NCBI GenBank assembly: GCA_963747535.1
Contig: CAVVFX010000002.1
Span: 992,001-1,056,000, forward strand
Direction of reading: 5' to 3'
Source of the DNA: CAVVFX01 sp963747535
GTDB lineage: Bacteria > Acidobacteriota > Terriglobia > Bryobacterales > Bryobacteraceae
Length of the DNA: 64,000 nt
The translations under genes and the position numbers were made by a program. Under the pieces are notes generated by a model that ran no database searches, was not told where the DNA came from, and saw nothing but the letters and a program-made list of their open reading frames with translations. Positions 50,994 through 59,904 of the stretch are shown here, one piece after another (the first letter of the stretch is position 1; the number at the start of each line of letters is the position of its first letter).

Positions 50994-52164
50994 TCCGCCG
51001 GAAGACCCGCAGCACGTTCCCGCCTAGGAATTTGTCGATGCGTGCTTCGGAGTAGCCGCGACGCACCATTGCCGCGGTGATCATGGGGAGGTCGCGGACG
51101 TCCCGCATACCTCGGGGCGGCGTCGGTCCACCGTCAAAATCGGTACCGAGGGCCACGTGATCTTCGCCGACCAGTTGAATGGCTCGATCCACCACGGCCA
51201 CCCAGTCATCGGGCGTGAATTTAAGATCCTCCGGCACATTGAACGCGTCCATTGGGAATTGGGGAGCGATCATGGCATCGATCTGTTCGATCGTCATGTG
51301 GGCCTCGCGCTCCTGATTTGGGGAGGGTTTCCAGAACGCTCCGGCCGAGTGCTCGGTACGATACGCGAATTCCTTTGGATTGTGAAATTCGTTGCCAATC
51401 TGGAACCCGATGACGCCGCCCTTCGCGGCAAGTTTCTTGATTAACCAGTCCGGCATGTTACGCGGAATATCGTTGACGCTCCGCATGCCATGGTGCGTCG
51501 CCATAACGGGATCGGAACTCGCGTCGATGGCCTGGGAAATGGCATCGTCCGAGGCGTGCGAAACGTTGATGACCATGCCGAGCCGGTTCATCTCATGAAT
51601 CAACTCGCGCCCATGTTCGGACAGGCCATGCGACTGCGGCGGAGAGCAACAGGAATCGGCGTAATGGTTGGGACGATTGTGCGCCGACAACTGGGCCGAG
51701 CGCAAACCCAGACGGTAAAGGTCGCGCAGCACTCCGAGGTCGCCGTCCAGATCGTAGCTGCCTTCGATGTCCAGAACCGCGGAGATCTTGCCTGCGCGAT
51801 GGATACGCTCTACGTCTCCGGCATTCAGAGCCAGCTCAATCCGGTCGTGGTTCTTCTGCAGTTGGGTCAGCGCGCAGTCAACCACGCGCAGCGCCTGTTT
51901 CGTCTCGAGCCGGGCCGGATAATAGGCTTCCGAAACATACACCGAAAAGAACATCGCCCCCAGGCCCCCTTCGCGAGCGCGCGGCAGGTCGAACTGTCCG
52001 TTGGTTTTGCGGACGCCAATATCTCCGCCGTTATAGAATTCGCGGTCTATGGCGTGGATGTGGGCGTCGAACACCAACGCCCGGTCGTGGATCTGTTGCG
52101 CTTTCTGGGGGACCTGGGATGCCGCCGTCAACGCCAGGCATAGAGCTAGGAGGCCAACACGCAT
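50974..52164 (-). CDS. Membrane dipeptidase (peptidase M19, renal dipeptidase family)
   Basis: 396 residues with a signal peptide (LLALCLALTAASQ). Zinc ligands in FDAHIHAIDREF, VINVSHASDDAISQ, MATHHGMRSVNDIPRN and the LGTDFDGGPTPP loop. Cleaves dipeptides, including D-amino-acid ones, in the periplasm. Lies 12 bases downstream of the M81 peptidase gene, so the two form a peptide-degrading operon. Its 3' end overlaps the tail of the broken DUF4175-like gene. Confidence 0.93.
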   Translation of the reverse strand: MRVGLLALCLALTAASQVPQKAQQIHDRALVFDAHIHAIDREFYNGGDIGVRKTNGQFDLPRAREGGLGAMFFSVYVSEAYYPARLETKQALRVVDCALTQLQKNHDRIELALNAGDVERIHRAGKISAVLDIEGSYDLDGDLGVLRDLYRLGLRSAQLSAHNRPNHYADSCCSPPQSHGLSEHGRELIHEMNRLGMVINVSHASDDAISQAIDASSDPVMATHHGMRSVNDIPRNMPDWLIKKLAAKGGVIGFQIGNEFHNPKEFAYRTEHSAGAFWKPSPNQEREAHMTIEQIDAMIAPQFPMDAFNVPEDLKFTPDDWVAVVDRAIQLVGEDHVALGTDFDGGPTPPRGMRDVRDLPMITAAMVRRGYSEARIDKFLGGNVLRVFRRITEKHK

Positions 52165-52176
52165 GGGAAACCCCCG

Positions 52177-53685
52177 TTACAGAGCAGCGTTCAGGCCAGC
52201 GATTCCGGGTCTCGCGCGGTGGAAGACGAAGCGCTCGGGATTGGCCGATGTGGCACCGGGTGTATCGACGAGTTGTATCTTCGCCGCTACCGTTTCATAG
52301 GCGGCACGAGGCGCTACGGTGCCTTTCACGGTCAAGATCTTCTGGCGCTCGGGGTAGATACCGCAGACCGTCAACTGGTGCAGCGAAAACGGGCAGGAGC
52401 GTTCGGAGGTCAGGAGCAGAAGATTCAAATCGTCGCGAGTGGAATGCGCTTCTTCAATCACGGCGCAGTGTCCCATGTTCCAATAGCGGTGGCCACCGTG
52501 ACGCACGGCAGGCTCAATGAAATTGCCCTGGTGAAGGGAGCGAACGGTCCCTTTTACGGCGACCGGCCCGCTCACGCTGCTGGCACACCGGCCGCCAACG
52601 GGCATGTCCCACGCGCCGCCGATACCGATCGACTTGGCGGCGGCAACCGCAGCGGGATCGTTCAGAACGACGACCCAGCCTGTCGCCTGTTGCCGGAGAA
52701 GTTCTTCGAGCAAGGTGGTCTCGTCAGCGGCAGAGCCACCGCCAACATTGTCCCCAACGTCAAAGAGAGCTACCGGGAAGCGATCGGAGCGGATCGCGGC
52801 TGCAACGGCGGAAGCGGCGTCCGGAAGATTGAGCCGGGTCTCGCCGCGTTTTTCCCACATAGAGTCGGAAAGCCGCTGCGCCTCATGCGTGGCCAGCGCC
52901 TGATCGCCGTCCACGACTACGATGACGGAAGGACCGATGTAGGGCACGTCGTTATACTGAAAACCGCCGGCCACGCTAGCTGCGAGAATCCCGGGGCGCT
53001 GCTCCAATTCCATACTCGCGGCGGTAATTGACTTTAACGGTTCCTGCGAGGTGCCCTGGTGAACGATATTCCAGAGCAGCGGGGGCTTGACCAGCGCTTG
53101 CCGCGGCCGGACCTCGCCGGCGAGCATGCGCGACAGAATCGATACAGCCCTCGCGCCCCGCTGTTTGGTGTCGAGGTGAGGATTCTGCTGGTAAGTGAGC
53201 AGGACATCGGTCAGTTCGACGATAGCCGGAGAAATATTGGCATGAAAGTCGTGCGTGACCACGAGCGGGAGGTCAGTTCCCATGGCGGCGCGCACACGGT
53301 GGACGATCTCCTCATCCGCTTGCGGAAATTCTTCGGTGTACATGGCGCCGTGCAAGGCCAACAGAATTCCATCCAGGTCCTGCAGTTCGCGGAGCGCCTG
53401 GATCAACCGCGCGGTGAGTATCTCGAAGGCGTCAGGCGTCACCGCACCGTTGGGAGTCGCACTGGCGTAGATGGTTGGGATGAGATCGAGGCCGAGTCGT
53501 CCTCCCTCCTCGATAAACCCAGCTACTTCCGAATTGCCGGAAGCCCAGTTCCGCAACGTCGCTGCCGCATCGGGCCCTTCGCGGAAAAGGAAATCGGCCA
53601 AGCCGGTCGGCTCGGAATTGAACGAGTTGGACTCGTGCATAATACTGCCAATGGCGATCCTGGGACCTCTGGCTCGAGTTCGCAT
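52177..53685 (-). CDS. M81-family metallopeptidase (MlrC-like)
   Basis: 502 residues. N-terminal DUF1485 part with IAIGSIMHESNSFNSEPTGL (metal His/Glu), DGILLALHGAMYTEEFPQAD and VVTHDFHANISPAIVEL. The MlrC C-terminal domain starts near residue 300 (FPVALFDVGDNVGGGSAAD). Family named after the microcystin-degrading MlrC, but most members act on other linear peptides or amides. No signal peptide. First gene of the pair with the dipeptidase, divergent from the MFS transporter. Confidence 0.92.
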   Translation of the reverse strand: MRTRARGPRIAIGSIMHESNSFNSEPTGLADFLFREGPDAAATLRNWASGNSEVAGFIEEGGRLGLDLIPTIYASATPNGAVTPDAFEILTARLIQALRELQDLDGILLALHGAMYTEEFPQADEEIVHRVRAAMGTDLPLVVTHDFHANISPAIVELTDVLLTYQQNPHLDTKQRGARAVSILSRMLAGEVRPRQALVKPPLLWNIVHQGTSQEPLKSITAASMELEQRPGILAASVAGGFQYNDVPYIGPSVIVVVDGDQALATHEAQRLSDSMWEKRGETRLNLPDAASAVAAAIRSDRFPVALFDVGDNVGGGSAADETTLLEELLRQQATGWVVVLNDPAAVAAAKSIGIGGAWDMPVGGRCASSVSGPVAVKGTVRSLHQGNFIEPAVRHGGHRYWNMGHCAVIEEAHSTRDDLNLLLLTSERSCPFSLHQLTVCGIYPERQKILTVKGTVAPRAAYETVAAKIQLVDTPGATSANPERFVFHRARPGIAGLNAAL

Positions 53686-53782
53686 GGACGCGAGTCTAGC
53701 ACAAGTTCCCGATCAAAAAACATCATTCCAAGCCACTGCCGGGCGAAGCCGAAACTTCGTATACTCGCTGAAGCGGGTATTC

Positions 53783-55045
53783 ATGCCATATCGCCTTCGA
53801 GTCCTCGGACTGCTCTTCACACTTATTTTCGTGATGTATCTCGACCGGCTTTGTATCGCGGTTGCAGGACCCAGGATTCAGCGCGAGATGGGAATCAGCC
53901 CAAGCCACTGGGGCTGGGTGATCGGCGCTTTCACGCTGGCCTATGCGCTGTTCGAAGTCCCGAGCGGCGTGCTGGGAGATCGCATCGGCGCGCGGAAGGT
54001 ACTGACCCGTATTGTTCTCTGGTGGTCTGCGTTTACCGCCCTGACCGGAGCGGTGACGAGCTTTCAGATGCTGCTGGCGGTGCGCTTTCTTTTCGGTGCG
54101 GGAGAAGCCGGATCGTTCCCCAATTGCACCTCGGCAGCCTCGCGCTGGGTACCCGCTGCCGAAAGGGCACGCGCGTTAAGCGTGTTTTGGATGGCGACGG
54201 CGACGGGAGGCGCGCTGACCCCTCCGATCGTCGTGTCCATAGAACAGAGTTACGGATGGAGGGCGGCCTTTTTCGTTTTCGGCTCGCTGGGCGTTTTTTG
54301 GAGCGCGATCTGGTATGGGTGGTTCCGCGATACACCCGCCGAAAAGAAGGGCGTTTCCGCGGAGGAGAGGAAGAAGATCGGAGTGCCCGCGCCTCGCTCC
54401 GGACATCGCGTGCAATGGTCGCAACTGGTGCGTAACGGGAATTTTCAGCGGCTCCTGCTGATGTATCACACCTACTGCTGGGGAGCTTACTTCTATCTTT
54501 CCTGGCTTCACACCTATTTACAGGTGGGCCGGGGGCTGACAGAAGACCAGATGAAGATCGCGTCCTCACTGCCATCCTGTGCGGGGTTCGCCGGCATCGT
54601 AGCCGGGGGCTATTTCAGCGACCGGCTGGCGCGCACGCATTCACTCCGCTTTGCGCGCTGTGCCATCGGCTCGACCGGGCTGATGATCTCGGGCATACTG
54701 CTGTTGTGCGCCACGCTGACGCCGAACAAATGGGCCGCAGTCGCTCTTCTCAGTATCGGGCTGGGAGCGATGGATTTGATGCTGCCCGTCGCCTGGTCCA
54801 TCTGCGTGGATGCGGGAGGCGAGCATGCCGGTGCGATCTCGGGCGCGATGAACATGGCAGGACAGACCGGTTCGCTCATCTCGTCGGTCGCGTTTGGGTA
54901 CTGGGTGGAGTGGTACGGGAGCTATGACCACGCGCTCATGCCGCTGGCGGCTATGCTCATCGTGAGTGGCTGCGTCTTTGCGACTATCGACCCCTCCCGG
55001 AAGATGCTGCCGGATTACGAGCCGGAATTAGTACACCCTGAATGA
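53783..55045 (+). CDS. MFS transporter, anion:cation symporter (ACS) type
   Basis: 420 residues with 12 membrane helices. MFS signature loop GVLGDRIGARKVLTR between helices 2 and 3, and GAGEAGSFPNCTSAASRW, typical of the hexuronate/phthalate/tartrate ACS group. The start is the ATG at 53783; the frame is open for 104 codons before it, but that part is antisense of the M81 gene. Imports an organic anion, identity unknown. Its end overlaps the convergent aminotransferase gene by 31 bases. Confidence 0.92.
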   Translation: MPYRLRVLGLLFTLIFVMYLDRLCIAVAGPRIQREMGISPSHWGWVIGAFTLAYALFEVPSGVLGDRIGARKVLTRIVLWWSAFTALTGAVTSFQMLLAVRFLFGAGEAGSFPNCTSAASRWVPAAERARALSVFWMATATGGALTPPIVVSIEQSYGWRAAFFVFGSLGVFWSAIWYGWFRDTPAEKKGVSAEERKKIGVPAPRSGHRVQWSQLVRNGNFQRLLLMYHTYCWGAYFYLSWLHTYLQVGRGLTEDQMKIASSLPSCAGFAGIVAGGYFSDRLARTHSLRFARCAIGSTGLMISGILLLCATLTPNKWAAVALLSIGLGAMDLMLPVAWSICVDAGGEHAGAISGAMNMAGQTGSLISSVAFGYWVEWYGSYDHALMPLAAMLIVSGCVFATIDPSRKMLPDYEPELVHPE

Positions 55046-56391
55046 GTGCAGACAGCGCGCACCGCCTCCAGGGTGCGATCGATGTCTTCATCGGTGTGGA
55101 CTGCCGAGACGTACCAGCGCCCGTCCGGCAACACCAGCACACCTTCGTCCAGCAATCCGAGGATAAAGTCGGCATACAAACCGGTCCGCGCCCGCAGAGT
55201 CTCCCGATAGTTTGTGGCCGGCTGTTCCATGAAGGAGACCTGAAAAACCGGACCGTCGCCCGAGAGGACGACGGGTAGACCGGTGGTTTGTAGCACTGCG
55301 GCAATTCCTTCCCGCAAGCGGTCGGCCTTGGCTCTCAGACCGCGGTAGATGCTGCCGTTGTCGGCCGCCAGCACCTCGATCGCGGCGCGCGCGGCAGCCA
55401 GGCACAGCGGGTTTCCGTTCAACGTTCCCGCATGGACCACCTCGCCGCGCGCAATCCGTTCCATAAACTCCGACCGGCCTGCGAGAACGCTGAATGGCAC
55501 TCCGGCTCCGACCGCTTTGGCGTAGGTGGCCAGATCCGGCATTACTCCCCAGCGGCCCTGGGCGCCGCGAAGGTCGACACGAAATCCGGTAATGACTTCG
55601 TCGAAAATCAGAAGGGCGTGGTGGCGTTGCGAAATCTCGCGCAGGAATTCCAGAAAGCCGGCAGCGGGTGGAATGCAGCCGCTGTTAGCTAATAAAGGCT
55701 CGCAGATGATTGCCGAAATCTCCTGGGCGTGCCCGGCGAAGATCCGCTCCACGTGCCGGCGGTTGTTCCACTCCGCGACGATTACGTGCTCGTTCGGAAG
55801 TTGTCCTGCACCTACGGGAGATGGCATCTCCAAAGGATCCTCCACCCGCGGATGGAACGCGATGAGAGCCTCATCGCTCCAGCCGTGATAGTGGCCCTCG
55901 AATTTGAGATACTTTCGCCGTCCGGTGACGGCGCGCGCCAGCCGGAGGGCTACCTGAACTATCTCGGTCCCACTGTTGGCGAAACACACCAGATCCGCGC
56001 ACGGGATGATCCGATTCAGCAGTTCGGATACCTCAAATTCCAGGTCATGCTGGGCTCCGAAGGTAAGCGCGCGGCCTGCCTGCCGCTGCACCGCTTCGAC
56101 AACCTGGGGATGCGAATGGCCAAGGATCAGCGGTCCCCAGGCCAACCCGTAGTCAAGATAGCTGTTACCGTCGACATCGAAGACTCGAGAGCCCACACCA
56201 TAGTCGAAAAAGAGAGGATAGGGCTTGGCGGAGCGGCGCATGGCGGTCGACACGCCACCGGCCAGGGTACGGCAAGAGCGCTGGTAGCGTTGCAGCGAGC
56301 CGGGAGTCTTCCGCCGGACGTTCTCCGCGTGAATTTCACCTTGGAACAGGGTGCTCGCGGGTGACGCCTCTTTCAGATCAGACAAGTCCAT
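55015..56391 (-). CDS. Class III aminotransferase, glutamate-1-semialdehyde aminomutase-like
   Basis: 458 residues. PLP fold type I: LILGHSHPQVVEAV, phosphate loop FANSGTEIVQVALRLARA (Ser140/Gly141), FEGHYHGW, pyridine-binding Asp264 in LLIFDEVITGFRV and Schiff-base Lys292 in TYAKAVGAGVPF. Similar to HemL, but the lysine region differs from the strict HemL form (LGKxIGGG), so a secondary-metabolism or amino-acid transaminase is as likely as the haem enzyme. No haem genes nearby. Confidence 0.88.
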   Translation of the reverse strand: MDLSDLKEASPASTLFQGEIHAENVRRKTPGSLQRYQRSCRTLAGGVSTAMRRSAKPYPLFFDYGVGSRVFDVDGNSYLDYGLAWGPLILGHSHPQVVEAVQRQAGRALTFGAQHDLEFEVSELLNRIIPCADLVCFANSGTEIVQVALRLARAVTGRRKYLKFEGHYHGWSDEALIAFHPRVEDPLEMPSPVGAGQLPNEHVIVAEWNNRRHVERIFAGHAQEISAIICEPLLANSGCIPPAAGFLEFLREISQRHHALLIFDEVITGFRVDLRGAQGRWGVMPDLATYAKAVGAGVPFSVLAGRSEFMERIARGEVVHAGTLNGNPLCLAAARAAIEVLAADNGSIYRGLRAKADRLREGIAAVLQTTGLPVVLSGDGPVFQVSFMEQPATNYRETLRARTGLYADFILGLLDEGVLVLPDGRWYVSAVHTDEDIDRTLEAVRAVCTHSGCTNSGS

Positions 56392-57012
56392 ACCCCCGTG
56401 ATTGGCATAATCTCACTCATGATGCTCTTCAGGAACCGCTGGTGTCAATCCAATGCGCGTTTTGGGGTTGAATTTGGGCTGGGCTGAAAAAACGAACTCC
56501 GGCCCGGCAGAGGGAGCCGTCTAAGGCACAAGAGGCGGGTCGACTGGAGATTTTGCGGATCAAAGCCAATTTTGGCTAAATGGTAGTTATTTGTGGGAGT
56601 TATACAGTGGGCTCGGCACGCGCGAGGATTTTGCCTTTGTGCACTATTGTGCACGGATCGCGGAAGTATGCGCACACGGAGCCAGGTTCGCAGCCCTGAG
56701 ATGGGGACATGCGAGAAGCTGCTGGTAGGCTTCGGATCTTCCAGGTCGGTTGGTTGCGGCGCCTCCGGCGAGGCGGTTAGGATGAACGAACTTGTCGGCA
56801 AATGGCACTCCCGATTTTGTGAAGGTCGCACGCGCACGAGCGGCCGGCAGACGGCACACGTGGTCCCATCTATCTTCAGGGTCGCACGCAAGGGCAACGT
56901 TTTTTGGGATCCTATGCGTATGTGGTTGTGATGAAAGGGGCAAAATGGCCGAAAGGCGTGAACTGTTGCCGCGACTCGGTCGGCCGGATTGGCGGCCGAG
57001 GGCGTTGAGTGT
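56392..57012. other. Intergenic, no gene supported
   Basis: About 620 bases. Frames are open on both strands but carry no domain. A repeated GTGCAC-TATT-GTGCAC lies near 56639. The region precedes decayed genes and may itself be degenerate. Confidence 0.4.
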
Positions 57013-57220
57013 GTACCGGAACTAAGCTGGTTCTTTGGGATTACTGTTCGAACGTTTGCTGAACCGGGATCGCCGCGTCACAGCCCTCACTTTCACGCAT
57101 ATAACAAGGCGAAATCGGGAGCTTCAGCATTGATACTATCGAGTTGATCGTTGCCGCGAACGTAGATACGCCTGATGGAGGCTTGGGCGGAGTTACGTGG
57201 CACCCATAGAGCCGCTCAAA
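57013..57220 (+). pseudogene. DUF4160 remnant
   Basis: Pieces of a DUF4160 protein are readable in different frames: PELSWFFGITVRTF and SPHFHAYNKAKSGAS in one, SIDTIELI in the next, LMEAWAELRGTHRA back in the first, and IEPLK in the second. Family members begin MPELSRFFGI and contain PPHFHA and SIDT. The start codon is lost, and stops interrupt the pieces. DUF4160 genes commonly precede DUF2442 genes, as here. Confidence 0.6.
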
Positions 57221-57516
57221 TATGTGTTTATGAGTATCGAGTCCGGTCCTTTGAGATCGTCGCCCCCTACAGGCTCCGGGTATGTTTTGACGATGATGCC
57301 GAACAAACGATCGATTTTCGACCGATTCTTGCAGGCGAGCTATACGGGCCCCTGCGCAATCTCGATCTGTTCAACGAGGTGCGGATTGATCCTGATGTCG
57401 ATACACTGGTGTGGCCCAACGGAGCGGATTTCGATCCGGCTACTCTGCACGACTGGCCCGCCAATGAAGCGGCGTTCAGGGAACTTGCGCGCCGGTGGGA
57501 GGCTGTTGAGGCGTAG
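57175..57516 (+). CDS. DUF2442 protein, start uncertain
   Basis: 113 codons. The domain begins at YRVRSFEIVAPYRLRVCFDD (about codon 20) and is complete to LVWPNGADFDPATLHDWPA. The first 14 codons belong to the DUF4160 remnant, and no start codon lies between that and the domain, so the present ATG at 57175 may be an accidental fusion. DUF2442 proteins are small and sometimes treated as antitoxin-like partners of DUF4160; this is not proven. Confidence 0.7.
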   Translation: MEAWAELRGTHRAAQICVYEYRVRSFEIVAPYRLRVCFDDDAEQTIDFRPILAGELYGPLRNLDLFNEVRIDPDVDTLVWPNGADFDPATLHDWPANEAAFRELARRWEAVEA

Positions 57517-57905
57517 AAATCGGTGTCGGCCGCGCGCTTTGCGATGACAACGGAAAGGAGCCTCGACTGTTGGTGAGTGCCGATCTTGTCTCAACTTAGT
57601 TTCGGGTCGCATTCGCGTCATCGAAGTGGTGATGACCGCCCTAGATCCCTCGGCGCTCGGATACTTCATTGCATTCAATGGCACCGCTTACGCCGGATGA
57701 CTTCGGTATGGAAGCCGTCTTATGATGTGGAAGGTACCACATGCAGTATCACTCGTTCGCGAAGTCGGCGATGCGCCGAAGTGCTCGTCAGATTAGTAAC
57801 GATAACGTGGCCGGTGATCCGGGAGGCGCGGCATTTTTGACCGCGTAGCGCCCTACCCTGTATGAAATGCAATTTGATGAAGTTTAAGTGAGCCGCATTG
57901 ATGGC
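57517..57905. other. Intergenic, nothing recognised
   Basis: About 390 bases between DUF2442 and the end of the RidA gene. No RNA gene, repeat or coding frame is supported. Confidence 0.4.
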
Positions 57906-58367
57906 TTAAACGCCCGCGATCACTTCGATTTCCACCAGGCATCCTTTCAGGGGAATGCCCGCCACTGCGACGCAGGTGCGTACCGGAGGCTCGGGACCAA
58001 AGCGGCCCCGGTAGACTTGGTTCATCGCCGCATAGTCCTCCAGGTGCTGGAGGTAGACGTTGCACTTCAATGCATTTTGCATCGACGAGCCGGCGCTGTG
58101 CAAACATTTCTCGATGCGGTCCAGGACGGCCGCGGTCTGCATTTTAACGTCCGCGGAGGTATTCACTCCATGACCGGACACGAAGACCGTGTCTCCCCAG
58201 GAAACCACTTCGGAGTAGATCGGGATCTCTTTGGAAGCGGTTTTGCCGTCGGGATAATACACGCGTTTGGTCTTACCCGCTTTCACGGGCGCCGGTTTGG
58301 TCTGGGCGTACGCTGCGGCCGCAGCCAGCGGCGCAGCAGTCAACAACTTCCTTCGCGAATTGTTCAT
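57906..58367 (-). CDS. RidA (YjgF) family protein with Tat signal
   Basis: 153 residues from the ATG at 58367. Signal NNSRRKLLTAAPLAAAAAYA points to Tat export. The RidA fold: VSWGDTVFVSGHGVNTS, QTAAVLDRIEKCLHSAGSS, and the C-terminal PPVRTCVAVAGIPLKGCLVEIEVIA with the Arg that binds the imine/enamine intermediate and the terminal Glu. Cytosolic RidA hydrolyses reactive enamines; the exported version's substrate is unknown. The open frame continues upstream through repeat copy D and is not coding there. Confidence 0.9.
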   Translation of the reverse strand: MNNSRRKLLTAAPLAAAAAYAQTKPAPVKAGKTKRVYYPDGKTASKEIPIYSEVVSWGDTVFVSGHGVNTSADVKMQTAAVLDRIEKCLHSAGSSMQNALKCNVYLQHLEDYAAMNQVYRGRFGPEPPVRTCVAVAGIPLKGCLVEIEVIAGV

Positions 58368-58492
58368 GAACTCTCTCGAGGACGGATTTACCGTGGGATG
58401 GCAACCGCTGCCGGCTCCCACTTGGCGCACCATTCTAGCAGGAGGAGCCCTAGCAGGAGGAAGCCGCCTCTCCAGAGACTGCGGCGTTCGGA

Positions 58493-58542
58493 GGCTGCTG
58501 CGCAGCCGGGCAGACCACAAAAAACGATGGTCTGCCCTACGG
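58493..58542 (+). repeat. Two-hairpin dispersed repeat, copy D
   Basis: GGCTGC-TGC-GCAGCC then GGGCAGACCA / TGGTCTGCCC, a perfect 10-bp stem with loop CAAAAAACGA. It lies in the divergent space between RidA and the first tandem gene. A GGCCTACTCCACA half-site of the other repeat follows at 58552. Confidence 0.85.
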
Positions 58543-58631
58543 CGGGTCAACGGCCTACTCCACAGAATTCTTCGCGGGCCGGGAGGACAGGTCTCTATGC
58601 AAATGGGCAAACTTCCCGTTACAATCCAAAA

Positions 58632-59870
58632 ATGACTCGAAGAGATTGGCTTGGCGCGGGAATTGCCGTCCCGGCTCTAATGGCCAAGGCTGCACCACAG
58701 CAGCCATGCGCCGCCGACGCCCGTCGCACGAAGGCCGCAGCGGTAGTCACTGTTTACCACCATTACTCTCACGCCGACGTTCTCATCGGGAGACTTCTCT
58801 CCGGCTATTCTGCTAATGCGGTCTGGACTCCCTCGGGCACCCATGTGGTCTCGCTCCACGCCGCTCAGGTACCCAATGACGCCGATATGAGCCGCGACCT
58901 GGCCGCGCGCAATGGATTCCATCTCTATCCGTCCGTACGGGAAGCGTTGACGCTGGGTGGGAAGTCGGTAGCGGTCGATGGGGTCGTGTTCATCGGAGAA
59001 CACGGTGACTATCCCACCAATGATGTTGGACAAACGCTGTATCCGCGCTACGAACTGTTCTCGCAAATCCTGGACGTTTACGAGGAGTCGGGGCGGTCCG
59101 TTCCGACATTTTTCGATAAGCACTTTTCGTATTCCTGGGAGAAAGCGGATGCGCTGTTCCGTCGTGCAAAGAAGATCGGATTCCCGTTCATGGCAGGCTC
59201 CTCCATACCTCTGACGATTCGCAAGCCCGCGCTGGAGCCGCCGCTCGAGACCAACATCACCGAAGCTGTGGCGCTCGGTTTCGGCGACCCGGATGCGTAC
59301 GGGTTCCATACGCTCGAAGGTCTGCAATGCCTGGTCGAGCGACGGACAGGCGGCGAGACCGGAATCGCCTCGGTTGAGTTTATCGAGGGTGAGGCGATTC
59401 ACGCCTGGCGCGATGGGCCAGGGGCGTGGTCCATGCCGTTATTTCAACCCTTGCTCGATCAGTCCCAACAGTTGAGTGGCCGGCCTTTACTTGCGCTGGG
59501 AGAGGAGCACTCAAAGAAACCTGTGCTGCTGGTCCTCAACTATCGCGATGGGTTGAGGGCCGCGGCCTTGGTGCTGACCCAGAACGTCGGATTCAGCGCG
59601 GCGTTCCGGGTGAAGGGACAGGATCGGCCGCTCTTTACATCCTTTTCCAACCCGGTCGACCGTCCCTTGCCGAACTGGGACGCGATGGCTCGCTGCGTGG
59701 ACCGGTTTCTGGCCACCGGAGAGGCTCCTAATCCGCCGGAACGAACTCTGCTCACAACCGGTGCGCTAGCTTTTTGTTTCGAGTCGAGGAGGGCCGGAAA
59801 GCCGGTCGAAACGCCTCAACTCGGGATACGGTATCGTGGGCCGGCACACAGCTGGTTCGAGACAGCATGA
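58632..59870 (+). CDS. Tat-exported protein of unknown function, tandem paralogue 1
   Basis: 412 residues. Tat signal MTRRDWLGAGIAVPALMAKA. Conserved blocks shared by all three copies: SHADVLIGRLLSGYSAN, VSLHAAQVP, DMSRDLAARNGF, GEHGDYPTNDVGQTLYPRYE, VPTFFDKHFSYSWEKAD and LTTGALAFCFESRRAGK at the end. The GEHGDYP and DKHFSY blocks carry charged/His residues that could be catalytic. I do not recognise a named family. The upstream frame is open over the RidA antisense region, but the Tat signal fixes the start. Confidence 0.8.
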   Translation: MTRRDWLGAGIAVPALMAKAAPQQPCAADARRTKAAAVVTVYHHYSHADVLIGRLLSGYSANAVWTPSGTHVVSLHAAQVPNDADMSRDLAARNGFHLYPSVREALTLGGKSVAVDGVVFIGEHGDYPTNDVGQTLYPRYELFSQILDVYEESGRSVPTFFDKHFSYSWEKADALFRRAKKIGFPFMAGSSIPLTIRKPALEPPLETNITEAVALGFGDPDAYGFHTLEGLQCLVERRTGGETGIASVEFIEGEAIHAWRDGPGAWSMPLFQPLLDQSQQLSGRPLLALGEEHSKKPVLLVLNYRDGLRAAALVLTQNVGFSAAFRVKGQDRPLFTSFSNPVDRPLPNWDAMARCVDRFLATGEAPNPPERTLLTTGALAFCFESRRAGKPVETPQLGIRYRGPAHSWFETA

Positions 59871-59904
59871 TGGGACGCGCGAAGAGGAAGAGGAGGAGAC
59901 GGAT

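Noticed and set aside
53059..54435. 458-codon plus-strand frame
   Set aside because: Spans the antisense of the M81 peptidase and an out-of-phase reading of the MFS gene.
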